Shown one piece after another: positions 1 through 7,594 of a DNA stretch of 64,000 bases (position 1 is the stretch's first letter; each line of letters opens with the position of its first letter). The notes under the pieces were generated by a model. The model was not told where the DNA came from. It made no database searches and saw only the letters and a program-made list of their open reading frames with translations. Origin of the DNA: Chryseobacterium sp. (GTDB lineage Bacteria > Bacteroidota > Bacteroidia > Flavobacteriales > Weeksellaceae); assembly GCF_008014695.1 (NCBI RefSeq), contig NZ_VOXE01000001.1, positions 496,001-560,000 on the forward strand, read 5' to 3'. A program made the translations under genes and the position numbers.

Positions 1-612
1 GTAATTATTTCTACCGGAGCAACCGCGAAATACCTGGGTTTGGATGATGAAAAAAAATATTCCGGAGGTGGCGTTTCCGCCTGTGCAACCTGCGACGGAT
101 TTTTCTACAAAGGAAAAGATGTGGTGGTGGTAGGAGCGGGAGACACGGCAGCTGAAGAAGCGACGTATCTGGCAAAACTTACAAACAAGGTAACGATGCT
201 TGTGAGAAAAGATGCTTTCCGGGCTTCAAAAGCCATGATTCACCGTGTGGAAAGCACGCCGAATATCGAAGTGAAATTTAACCACGAACTGATCGGAATC
301 GAGGGTGAAAATGCGTTGGTCGAAAGGGCAGTGGTCATCAACAACCTGACTCAGGAAACTTCTACAATCGATGTTCACGGAATTTTTATCGCCATCGGCC
401 ACAAACCGAATACCGATGTTTTTAAAGGGCAGGTTGATCTAGACGAAAACGGCTATATCAAAACCGTTCCGGGTTCTACCCGAACAAATTTGCCGGGCGT
501 TTTCGCCGCAGGGGACGTTCAGGACCATATTTACCGTCAGGCGATTACCGCAGCAGGAAGCGGCTGTATGGCGGCAATGGATGCTGAGAAATATCTGGCG
601 GAATTGGAGTAA
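1..612 (+). CDS. trxB: Thioredoxin reductase, 3' part (5' end outside window)
   Basis: The reading frame is open from base 1 and ends at TAA 610-612, so 203 residues of a roughly 310-residue enzyme are present. It is an FAD/NADPH flavoprotein that reduces thioredoxin in the cytoplasm. The redox motif CATC is visible near residue 29, followed by the NADPH-binding loop GAGDTAAEEA. Near the C-terminus the FAD-binding stretch FAAGDVQDHIYRQAITAAGS is typical of the family. A TTG at base 40 is internal and is not the start, because the codons before it (VIISTGATAKYLG) already belong to the conserved fold. A repeat-bearing spacer of about 100 bases separates it from crcB. Confidence 0.96.
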   Translation, partial: VIISTGATAKYLGLDDEKKYSGGGVSACATCDGFFYKGKDVVVVGAGDTAAEEATYLAKLTNKVTMLVRKDAFRASKAMIHRVESTPNIEVKFNHELIGIEGENALVERAVVINNLTQETSTIDVHGIFIAIGHKPNTDVFKGQVDLDENGYIKTVPGSTRTNLPGVFAAGDVQDHIYRQAITAAGSGCMAAMDAEKYLAELE

Positions 613-616
613 ACTC

Positions 617-713
617 AAAGTAAAGAAACAGGTAAAAAGAATAGTAGCCAACTAAAAGGAAATAAGATGTAAATGGATCGAACTTGATTCTTTTTACTTT
701 TTCCTTGGCTCTT
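617..713. repeat. Inverted pair of A/G-rich spacer repeats
   Basis: The trxB-crcB spacer holds an 11-bp perfect inverted repeat, GTAAAAAGAAT at 632-642 against ATTCTTTTTAC at 687-697, with a 44-base loop. The flanks also match: on the minus strand the right arm reads gagccaaggaaaaag and then gtaaaaagaat. The same words recur in the spacer at 17728-17980. It may be two members of one dispersed repeat family in opposite orientation. The long loop makes it a poor classical terminator. Confidence 0.6.
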
Positions 714-715
714 AC

Positions 716-1084
716 ATGATGAAAACCCTCTTCTACATATTTATCGGTGGCGGCTTCGGGAGCGTTCTGCGTTTCCTCGTTTCCAACTATACCCAAAGGT
801 TATGGAATATCAGTGCATTCCCTATGGGAACTTTTGTGGTGAATATGGTCGGGTGCTTTTTAATCGGCGTGTTCACGTCTTATTTTATTAAAATTGATAA
901 CCATCTGAAATTTCTGCTGATCACAGGTTTTTGCGGCGGATTCACGACTTTCTCAACGTTTTCTGCAGAAAACATCTCACTTTGGGAAAACGGGAATTAT
1001 TTTATTTTGTCGCTTTATATTCTGCTAAGCGTAATTGTGGGTTTAGCAGCCGTTTATTTCGGATTGAATATGGCAAAAAATTAA
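716..1084 (+). CDS. crcB: CrcB/Fluc fluoride channel
   Basis: This 122-residue protein with four hydrophobic segments has the usual Fluc length. Fluc proteins form dual-topology dimers in the inner membrane and export fluoride passively. Family signatures are GGGFGSVLRF near residue 11, GTFVVNMVGCFLIG around residues 39-52 (conserved Asn) and the phenylalanine/threonine track GFCGGFTTFSTFS around 71-83. The start has two adjacent ATG codons (716 and 719), and either is possible. I looked for a fluoride riboswitch upstream and saw none. It appears to be a single-gene unit. Confidence 0.93.
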   Translation: MMKTLFYIFIGGGFGSVLRFLVSNYTQRLWNISAFPMGTFVVNMVGCFLIGVFTSYFIKIDNHLKFLLITGFCGGFTTFSTFSAENISLWENGNYFILSLYILLSVIVGLAAVYFGLNMAKN

Positions 1085-1132
1085 ATTTTCTCCTTTGAAT
1101 CTGAGGTTTTTAATACATTTCATCAGAAATAA

Positions 1133-1164
1133 TTTGGTCAATTTATAAAAGCGCTTTATATTTG
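1133..1164 (+). promoter_or_regulatory. Promoter of tRNA-Ser
   Basis: A TTTG at 1133-1136 and TATATTTG at 1157-1164, separated by 20 bases, fit the Bacteroidota -33/-7 promoter (TTTG, TAnnTTTG). Transcription would start about 25 bases before the mature tRNA. Confidence 0.7.
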
Positions 1165-1192
1165 CACCACTGAAAAACAGAAATGTTTTTTT

Positions 1193-1277
1193 GGAGAGCT
1201 GGCAGAGTGGTCGATTGCGGCAGTCTTGAAAACTGTTGACTGTAACAGGTCCTGGGGTTCGAATCCCTAGCTCTCCG
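1193..1277 (+). tRNA. tRNA-Ser (anticodon TGA)
   Basis: The acceptor stem pairs GGAGAGC (1193-1199) with GCTCTCC (1270-1276), and G1277 is the discriminator. The anticodon stem is 1220-1224 with 1232-1236, and TGA at 1227-1229 reads UCA and other UCN codons. A long variable arm (gactgtaacaggtc region) and the T-loop GTTCGAATC are as expected for a class II serine tRNA. The CCA tail is not fully encoded: the genome has CAT after the discriminator. Confidence 0.97.
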
Positions 1278-1283
1278 CATAAT

Positions 1284-1320
1284 AAAAAATAACCTACTGA
1301 TTACAGTGGGTTATTTTTTT
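1284..1320 (+). terminator. Rho-independent terminator of tRNA-Ser
   Basis: AATAACCTACT (1288-1298) pairs with AGTGGGTTATT (1305-1315), with one G-T wobble and a six-base loop. A T run to 1320 follows. The A run on the left lets it also act for the convergent S24 repressor gene. Confidence 0.85.
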
Positions 1321-1347
1321 ATCTTTTCTCGCGCGTGCTTTCTCATT

Positions 1348-2118
1348 TTACTGAGAATTATTCATTTTAAGTTCCTTGATTTCTTTCTTTAAACCCATCA
1401 GCATATCTCTTATAGCATTCATATCCAAGGGGCTTCCACCAAGTTCTTCGGTATTGATGCTGCATGCATATTCCCAGATTTCCAGAAGCTGCGACTTTTT
1501 AATTGTATAAGGTTCGTAGAAGTCATTATCTGGCGTAACGGTCATGGTGGCAGCTGACATTTCCTGAAATCTTTTATAAGTAATCCCTTCATTTCTGGTA
1601 ATAAAGATATAGGTCTTGCCTTTTTTCAGATCATCAATGTTTTCCACATATTTGCCCACAACGTAAGTACCGTCATTGTAAGGAGGCATTGAATCCCCTT
1701 CAGTAGGAAATGCCCTGTATTTTCCGTTTCGCAAAAACGGCAAGGAAATGGACTGAAGACTTTCAATGTAGCCCGGATCTGAGTAACCGCTCAGGTACCC
1801 CATAGAAGCCTTCTGGGGAATGATTTCTATTTTATTTTCTCCTCTGGAATCTACCGTTATCGGCAATACAATTCGGTTATCTGCCAGCTTCAGCATTTGG
1901 TCTATCGGATACTTTTTAAGGTCCACGGTAAGAAGAAAATCGATACTGATTTTATAGAATTTCGAGATCATGATCAAGATGTCTATCGGTGGTTCATTCG
2001 ATCCGTCTTCATACTTTACATATCTACCCCGGGTAATTTTTAAACTGTCGGCTACATTTTGTTGGGAAGTCTGTAATTGACCTCTCAGATACCGCATGTT
2101 TTCAGAGAATATTGACAT
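1348..2118 (-). CDS. XRE/S24 (LexA-like) repressor
   Basis: This 256-residue protein has an N-terminal helix-turn-helix of the XRE type (about residues 6-62) and a C-terminal S24 peptidase fold (about 98-225). The Ser-Lys dyad is present: Ser143 in EGDSM and Lys182 in ITYKRF. A likely self-cleavage segment is KASMGYLSGY around residues 103-112, near where LexA and UmuD are cut. Such proteins repress damage-inducible genes until RecA stimulates autocleavage. Divergence from a PolY-DnaE pair, with a palindrome between, supports that role here. It could instead be a phage-type CI repressor, but no phage genes are near. The start ATG at 2118 overlaps no other gene. Confidence 0.85.
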   Translation of the reverse strand: MSIFSENMRYLRGQLQTSQQNVADSLKITRGRYVKYEDGSNEPPIDILIMISKFYKISIDFLLTVDLKKYPIDQMLKLADNRIVLPITVDSRGENKIEIIPQKASMGYLSGYSDPGYIESLQSISLPFLRNGKYRAFPTEGDSMPPYNDGTYVVGKYVENIDDLKKGKTYIFITRNEGITYKRFQEMSAATMTVTPDNDFYEPYTIKKSQLLEIWEYACSINTEELGGSPLDMNAIRDMLMGLKKEIKELKMNNSQ

Positions 2119-2130
2119 TGTTCTAATTTA

Positions 2131-2157
2131 TAACAACAAATATACAATTATTTGTTA
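2131..2157. promoter_or_regulatory. Palindromic operator between S24 repressor and polymerase genes
   Basis: AACAAATA (2135-2142) and TATTTGTT (2149-2156) form a perfect 8-bp inverted repeat with a six-base centre. TAACAA at 2131-2136 and TTGTTA at 2152-2157 form a second, wider pair. It lies between the two divergent start codons and just upstream of the -7 box at 2168-2175, which is where a repressor could block both promoters. That the S24 protein binds it is inference. Confidence 0.6.
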
Positions 2158-2167
2158 CAAAACATTA

Positions 2168-2175
2168 TAATTTTG
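2168..2175 (+). promoter_or_regulatory. -7 box of the polY-dnaE operon
   Basis: TAATTTTG fits TAnnTTTG. The ATG at 2181 lies five bases beyond it, so the transcript would be leaderless or nearly so. No purine-rich ribosome site is present before the ATG. Confidence 0.55.
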
Positions 2176-2180
2176 TCCGC

Positions 2181-3344
2181 ATGGAAAGAGCAATTGTGCA
2201 TATGGATTTGGATACTTTTTTTGTCTCCTGCGAAAGGCTTCACAACTCGAAACTGAACGGTTTGCCTGTAATTATTGGTGGCGGAGACCGTGGTGTTGTA
2301 GCTTCCTGCAGTTATGAAGCCCGGTATTTCGGAGTCAGATCCGCAATGCCCATTAAGATGGCTTTAAGGCTTTGCCCCGATGCAAAGGTGGTAAAAGGGG
2401 ATATGGAATATTATTCGCAAATGTCTCATGAAGTTACTGAGGTCATTCAGGAAAAGGTTCCGCTGATGGAAAAAGCCAGCATTGATGAATTTTATCTCGA
2501 CTTATCCGGAATGGATAAATTTTTCGGCTGTTATAAATGGACCGGCGAAATTGCCGATTCTGTACTGAAAAACACGGGACTTCCCATCAGTTTTGCGCTT
2601 TCTACGAATAAAACAGTTTCAAAAATCGGCTCCGGAGAAGCAAAACCGACTGGAAGATTAGAAATTACGGAGGATTTTGTAAGACCCTTCCTCAATCCTT
2701 TATCTATAAAGAAAATCCCGATGGTGGGAGAGGTCACTTTCCGGCTGCTTTCCCGGATTGGAATCCGTACGATTCAGACACTTTCCGAAATGCCTGTATT
2801 GATTCTTCAGCAAATGATCGGCAAAAACGGCACCGAACTTTGGAAAAAAGCAAACGGCATCGATCACAATCCAGTAGTGCCCTTTTCTGAAAGAAAATCC
2901 ATTTCTACAGAACATACCTTCGTTAATGATACGATGGATATCCTGGAACTTAAAAGACTCATTTCGGGAATGGCCGAATCGCTGGCTTATCAGTTGAGAA
3001 AAGAAAAATGGCTGACTTCCACGGTAGTGCTGAAAATCAGGTATGCGAATTTCGATACCGAAACCAAACAGGTGAAAGTGGCCTATACTTCCATTGACCA
3101 TACCCTTTCCAGAATTGCAGTTGACCTTTTTGAAAGACTCTATACGAGACGGATGCGGCTTCGGTTGGTGGGATTAAGGTTTACGGGTTTGGTTCACGGA
3201 ACGTATCAGATGAATTTATTTGAAGATTCCGAAGAACTCATCAGCCTGTATCAGTCGATGGATCAAATTAAAAACAGATTCGGTAAAGATTCGGTGGGAA
3301 GAGCTTCCGGATTTCACTTGAACAGCAAAAATAATGTTAACTGA
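2181..3344 (+). CDS. dinB: Y-family DNA polymerase (DinB/Pol IV-like)
   Basis: This 387-residue protein has the full Y-family catalytic set: Asp9 in HMDLDTFF with the adjacent aromatic steric gate, and Asp102-Glu103 in SIDEFYLDL. It is therefore an active translesion polymerase and not an inactive ImuB-type partner. The palm/fingers occupy about residues 1-160, the thumb about 165-235 and the little finger about 240-350. A beta-clamp motif QMNLF is at residues 343-347. Its stop overlaps the dnaE start by one base (TGATG at 3342-3346), so the two are translationally coupled. The divergent S24 repressor suggests damage induction. Confidence 0.93.
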   Translation: MERAIVHMDLDTFFVSCERLHNSKLNGLPVIIGGGDRGVVASCSYEARYFGVRSAMPIKMALRLCPDAKVVKGDMEYYSQMSHEVTEVIQEKVPLMEKASIDEFYLDLSGMDKFFGCYKWTGEIADSVLKNTGLPISFALSTNKTVSKIGSGEAKPTGRLEITEDFVRPFLNPLSIKKIPMVGEVTFRLLSRIGIRTIQTLSEMPVLILQQMIGKNGTELWKKANGIDHNPVVPFSERKSISTEHTFVNDTMDILELKRLISGMAESLAYQLRKEKWLTSTVVLKIRYANFDTETKQVKVAYTSIDHTLSRIAVDLFERLYTRRMRLRLVGLRFTGLVHGTYQMNLFEDSEELISLYQSMDQIKNRFGKDSVGRASGFHLNSKNNVN

Positions 3345-6300
3345 TGTTTCTGAACTGTCATACTTATCACAGCTTACGGTACGGAACCCTTTCGATCCGC
3401 GATTTGGTTCAGCAGGCTTCTGATTTGGGGATTGAAGCGCTGGTTTTAACGGACATCAATACGGTTACCGGAATTTATGATTTTCTGAAAGCATGCGAAG
3501 GAACAGGAATAAAGCCCATTGCCGGCATGGAAATCAGAAAAGGGAATGACCTGCTATACATTACAATTGCGAAGAAATTCGAGGGAATGGGAGAAATCAA
3601 CAGACTGCTCACCAACCACAATTGCTGCGGTGATGAGCTTCCTTTGCATTCGCCTAAATTGAAAGAAGTAATCGTGGTGTATCCCATGTCAAATGTTCCT
3701 GATGAGCTCGGTACTGATGAATATCTTGGCATAAGGCCCGAAGAACTCAATTATTTAATCCGCCCGGAATGGAAAAGATATTTAAACAGAATGGTGATTC
3801 TTCAGCCCGTCACCATCAGAACCAAAAAAGATTACAATCTTCACCGGATCTTGAGGGCTATTGATCACAACACTTTACTGTCAAAACTCCCGGAAGCGGA
3901 GGTTTGTAAAGCCTCTGAAAAACTGCTTTCTCCTCATGATCTTCTGGAAATGTATCAGCATCATCCGCAAATCATTGGGAATACACAGAAAATCATTGAC
4001 AGTTGTGAGTTCACCTATGATTTCAAGACGCCAAAGAACAAAAAATTCTACACCGGAGACAAGGAAGAAGATATTCAACTCTTGACGAGCCTCGCCTACG
4101 AAGGCTTAAAGAAAAGATACGGGGAGAATAATGAAGAGGCCCGAAAAAGAGTGATGCGGGAGCTGAAGGTCATTGATGAAATGAATTTCAGCGGATATTT
4201 TCTTATTACCTGGGATCTTGTAAAATACAGCAACAGCATGGGTTTTATGCACGTCGGACGTGGGTCAGGAGCCAATTCCATTATCGCGTACTGCTTAGGC
4301 ATTACCAATATCTGCCCGCTGGAACTCAATCTTTATTTTGAAAGGTTCCTGAATTCGACACGGAAAAGTCCGCCCGATTTTGATGTCGACTGGTCCTGGA
4401 GAGACCGTGACACCATTCTGAAGTATGTTTTTAACCGTTATGGAAAAGATTATGTTGCCTTTTGCGGCACCAATGTAGAATTCAAGTACAGGTCAATTTT
4501 CCGGGAAGTAGGGAAGGCTTTCGGTTTGCCAAAAGAAGAACTCGATGCGCTGGCAAAAAATCCAATGAGTATCCATGACGATAATTCTGTCGTAAAACTG
4601 GTTCAGAAATACGGAATGCTGCTCGAAAAATTCCCCAATCAGCGCAGCATGCACTCCTGCGGAATTTTGATTTCTGAAGAACCTATTACCAACTTCACCG
4701 CCCTCGAAATGCCGCCGAAAGGTTTCCCCATCGTACAGTTTGATATGCATGTGGCGGAAGACATCGGTTTCGAAAAATTTGATATTTTATCACAGAGAGG
4801 GCTCGGAACCATCCGCGATACGGTGGAACTCATCAAAAAAAACCGCGGGATTTCGATCAATATCGAAGATCTGAGCATTTCAAAGGATGAAGCAAGCGCA
4901 AATGAATATCTGAGCAGAGGAAAAACCATCGGCTGTTTTTACATCGAAAGCCCGGCCATGCGGGGACTTTTGCGCCGACTGAAATGTGATAATTATCCAA
5001 CGCTGGTTGCCGCTTCCTCCATCATTCGGCCCGGTGTGGCACAAAGCGGGATGATGAAGGAATATATTTTCAGGCATAACCATCCGGATCAGTTTGAATA
5101 TTTCCATCAGATTTTTGAAGAACATCTGGGCGATACCTACGGAATCATGGTCTATCAGGAAGATGTCATTAAAATCGCGCTCCATTTTGGAGGTTTAACC
5201 GCCGATGACGGAGATGTTCTCAGAAGGGCCATGTCCGGAAAAGGCCGGTCGCTTGAAGCGCTGCAGAAAGTGAAGAATGATTTCTTTGACTCCTGTGCAC
5301 GGCTCGGCCATTCAGAAGCGCTTTCCAAAGAGGTGTACCGCCAGATTGAGTCTTTTGCAGGATATTCTTTTTGTAAAGCCCACTCTGCCTCTTACGCGGT
5401 TGAAAGTTACCAGAGTTTATATCTTAAAGTGTATTATCCTGTGGAGTTTATGGTTTCCGCGATCAATAACATGGGTGGTTTCTACCGGACTGAAGTGTAT
5501 GTTCACGAATGCAGAATGGCGGGCGGAAAAATTCATAATCCGTGTGTAAACAAAAGTTTTTTCGAAACCACAGTGTATGGAGATATTGTTTTTCTGGGAT
5601 TTATGCATCTGCAGAAACTCGAAATAAAAACAGCACACTTCATTACTGAAGAAAGGGAAAGAAACGGCGCCTATCGATCTCTGGAGGATTTCATCCGGAG
5701 AATTCCCATCGGAATTGAAACCCTGCAGATCCTGATCTTTATCGGAGCTTTCCGGTTTACGGGAAAACCCAAAAATGAGTTGTTGGTCGAAGCCAGGTTA
5801 CTGCTCATTAATTTCAAACCGGAATACCGCGGGTTAAGTCTGCTGGAAGAACCGGTGCAGGAATACCGTTTGCCTGAACTGAAAAGAAGTGCGTTTGAAG
5901 ACGCATTTGATGAAATCGAACTGCTCAGTTTTCCCGTCTCCTGCAGTCCGTTTGATCTGCTTCAGACGAAATACCGGGGAAGCGTGATGGGCAATGATCT
6001 TATAAAACATCATAAAAAAGAAGTGAAAATGCTGGCTTATCTGATTTCAAGAAAACACGTTCCCACCAAAAAAGGAACCATGTTTTTTGGAACGTGGATT
6101 GATGCGGAAGGCGAATATTTTGATACGGCGCATTTTCCCGATAATGTACAGAAGTTCCCGTTTCAGGGCGGCGGGGTTTATCTTTTGCTGGGAACTGTAG
6201 AGGTGGATTTTCATTTCCCGACTGTCACCATTTCCAAAATGGCGAAAATGCCCTTCATTCCCGATCCACGATATGCGTATGATAAAGAGAAAGCCTATGA

Positions 6301-6412
6301 AGTTCATAAAAACATCAGGGAGGATGTAAGCATGACGTGGAGAAAACCTTACCCGCAAGAACATGAAATCGGGCTGCCGAGGAATAAACTGCAGTCAGCA
6401 AAGAAACCGTAA
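3344..6412 (+). CDS. dnaE: Error-prone-type DNA polymerase III alpha subunit (DnaE2/ImuC-like)
   Basis: This 1022-residue C-family polymerase is shorter than replicative DnaE (about 1150-1200). The palm aspartates are visible: Asp345/Asp347/Asp349 in PDFDVDW and Asp480 in KFDILSQRGLG. The N-terminal PHP domain (about 1-270) is degenerate: the expected HxH reads CHTYH and TDH reads TDI, so PHP-type metal binding looks impaired. A C-terminal OB-like segment (about 900-990) is followed by a short tail, with no obvious tau-binding extension. One-base coupling to the PolY gene places it in translesion synthesis, extending past lesions that PolY bypasses. It is unlikely to be the replicative copy, but the replicative gene is not in the window to compare. 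Confidence 0.9.
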   Translation: MFLNCHTYHSLRYGTLSIRDLVQQASDLGIEALVLTDINTVTGIYDFLKACEGTGIKPIAGMEIRKGNDLLYITIAKKFEGMGEINRLLTNHNCCGDELPLHSPKLKEVIVVYPMSNVPDELGTDEYLGIRPEELNYLIRPEWKRYLNRMVILQPVTIRTKKDYNLHRILRAIDHNTLLSKLPEAEVCKASEKLLSPHDLLEMYQHHPQIIGNTQKIIDSCEFTYDFKTPKNKKFYTGDKEEDIQLLTSLAYEGLKKRYGENNEEARKRVMRELKVIDEMNFSGYFLITWDLVKYSNSMGFMHVGRGSGANSIIAYCLGITNICPLELNLYFERFLNSTRKSPPDFDVDWSWRDRDTILKYVFNRYGKDYVAFCGTNVEFKYRSIFREVGKAFGLPKEELDALAKNPMSIHDDNSVVKLVQKYGMLLEKFPNQRSMHSCGILISEEPITNFTALEMPPKGFPIVQFDMHVAEDIGFEKFDILSQRGLGTIRDTVELIKKNRGISINIEDLSISKDEASANEYLSRGKTIGCFYIESPAMRGLLRRLKCDNYPTLVAASSIIRPGVAQSGMMKEYIFRHNHPDQFEYFHQIFEEHLGDTYGIMVYQEDVIKIALHFGGLTADDGDVLRRAMSGKGRSLEALQKVKNDFFDSCARLGHSEALSKEVYRQIESFAGYSFCKAHSASYAVESYQSLYLKVYYPVEFMVSAINNMGGFYRTEVYVHECRMAGGKIHNPCVNKSFFETTVYGDIVFLGFMHLQKLEIKTAHFITEERERNGAYRSLEDFIRRIPIGIETLQILIFIGAFRFTGKPKNELLVEARLLLINFKPEYRGLSLLEEPVQEYRLPELKRSAFEDAFDEIELLSFPVSCSPFDLLQTKYRGSVMGNDLIKHHKKEVKMLAYLISRKHVPTKKGTMFFGTWIDAEGEYFDTAHFPDNVQKFPFQGGGVYLLLGTVEVDFHFPTVTISKMAKMPFIPDPRYAYDKEKAYEVHKNIREDVSMTWRKPYPQEHEIGLPRNKLQSAKKP

Positions 6413-6463
6413 TTCCGGAGGTATTGGATTAACCGTTCAATTCAATCCACTTACGGTTTTTTC
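6404..6463 (+). terminator. Terminator after dnaE
   Basis: AAACCGTAA (6404-6412) pairs with TTACGGTTT (6451-6459). Inside, TGGATT (6425-6430) pairs with AATCCA (6444-6449). A T run follows. The outer left arm contains the dnaE stop codon. Confidence 0.65.
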
Positions 6464-6496
6464 ATTGTTCATTTTTTTATTTCTGAATTATTTCCC

Positions 6497-6504
6497 TATT
6501 TTTG
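6497..6504 (+). promoter_or_regulatory. -7 box of dnaX
   Basis: TATTTTTG fits TAnnTTTG and ends four bases before the ATG at 6509, so transcription would begin at or next to the start codon (leaderless). No ribosome-binding site is visible. Confidence 0.55.
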
Positions 6505-6508
6505 ACCA

Positions 6509-7594
6509 ATGGAAAATTTCATCGTATCCGCACGCAAATACCGCCCGCAAGAGTTCGACACTGTGGTGGGGCAGTCGCACATTACCGATACTTTGGAACA
6601 TGCCATTGAGAACAGTCAGCTGGCCCAGGCTTTGCTCTTCTGCGGCCCCCGCGGAGTCGGGAAAACTACTTGTGCGAGAATTTTAGCACGCAAGATCAAC
6701 GAAAAGGACGGCTCCACAAGCGAAGACGGTTTTGCTTACAATATTTTTGAACTTGATGCGGCTTCCAACAACTCGGTCGACGATATCCGTGATCTGACGG
6801 ATCAGGTGCGTTTTGCCCCGCAGATCGGGAAGTACAAGATTTATATCATTGATGAGGTGCACATGCTGTCCTCTTCCGCCTTCAACGCGTTTCTGAAAAC
6901 CCTCGAAGAACCGCCTGCGCACGCCATTTTTATTCTGGCGACTACCGAAAAACACAAGATTATTCCCACGATTTTATCCAGATGTCAGATCTATGATTTC
7001 AAAAGGATTACAATTGAGGATATTCAGGAGCATTTAAGACAGATCGCGCATAAAGAAGACATCAAATATGAAGACGATGCGCTTTTTCTGATCGCGCAGA
7101 AAGCTGATGGAGCGCTTCGCGACGCCCTGTCCATTTTCGACAGGATCACGACTTTTTCCCAGAAAAACATCACGCTCTCCCAGACTGCCGAAGTGCTGAA
7201 CATCCTGGATTATGACCAGTACCTGAACATGGCAGATCTTTTCAAGGAAAATAAAATCCCTGAGGTTTTATCAGCTTTCAACGAAATTGTGAAGAAAGGT
7301 TTCGATTCCCATGTTTTTATCGCAGGACTTGGCAATCATTTCCGCGATCTGATGATGGCCCGCAATGCCATGACCCTGAATTTAATTGAAGTAGGAGAGC
7401 AGACAAAAGTAAAATTTGCGGAGCAGAGCAAAAACTGGAGCGCACAGCAGCTCATTGATGCGATTGAAATCTGCAACCACGCCGACATCAATTATAAAAA
7501 TTCCAAAAATCCGCGCCTCACGGTAGAGATTGCCTTAATGCAGCTCTCTTCTCTGACCGGCACCGATTCTAAAAAAAAAAGTTCCGAATCCTAG
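6509..7594 (+). CDS. dnaX: DnaX clamp-loader ATPase, zero-frame product (gamma-like)
   Basis: In the zero frame the protein has 361 residues and ends at TAG 7592-7594. It contains the AAA+ clamp-loader core: Walker A GPRGVGKT at residues 46-53, Walker B YIIDEVHML and the SRC motif in TILSRCQIYDF, followed by the collar domain (about 230-350). The four-cysteine zinc module seen in E. coli DnaX is missing, and the segment between Walker A and ELDAASNNS is short. This form matches a gamma-like subunit lacking the polymerase- and helicase-binding tail. The tail is encoded in the -1 frame from 7579, so the full tau needs a shift at the A run 7571-7580. A sequencing length error in that run is the alternative. 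Confidence 0.9.
   Translation: MENFIVSARKYRPQEFDTVVGQSHITDTLEHAIENSQLAQALLFCGPRGVGKTTCARILARKINEKDGSTSEDGFAYNIFELDAASNNSVDDIRDLTDQVRFAPQIGKYKIYIIDEVHMLSSSAFNAFLKTLEEPPAHAIFILATTEKHKIIPTILSRCQIYDFKRITIEDIQEHLRQIAHKEDIKYEDDALFLIAQKADGALRDALSIFDRITTFSQKNITLSQTAEVLNILDYDQYLNMADLFKENKIPEVLSAFNEIVKKGFDSHVFIAGLGNHFRDLMMARNAMTLNLIEVGEQTKVKFAEQSKNWSAQQLIDAIEICNHADINYKNSKNPRLTVEIALMQLSSLTGTDSKKKSSES
7571..7581 (+). promoter_or_regulatory. A10-G slippery run in dnaX
   Basis: Ten A residues (7571-7580) followed by G lie at the end of the zero-frame ORF, and the zero-frame stop comes 11 bases later. Slipping back one base on A-AAA-AAA puts AAG TTC next and opens 205 more codons. Runs like this shift frame in dnaX of E. 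coli (ribosomal) and Thermus (transcriptional slippage). No clear downstream stem-loop was found. Confidence 0.6.

Noticed and set aside
613-715. Fluoride riboswitch upstream of crcB
   Set aside because: The conserved riboswitch core with GATGG-like pairs was not found; only the inverted repeat is present.
1348-2118. Phage CI repressor and prophage
   Set aside because: No integrase, structural or lysis genes are near, and the divergent genes are polymerases.
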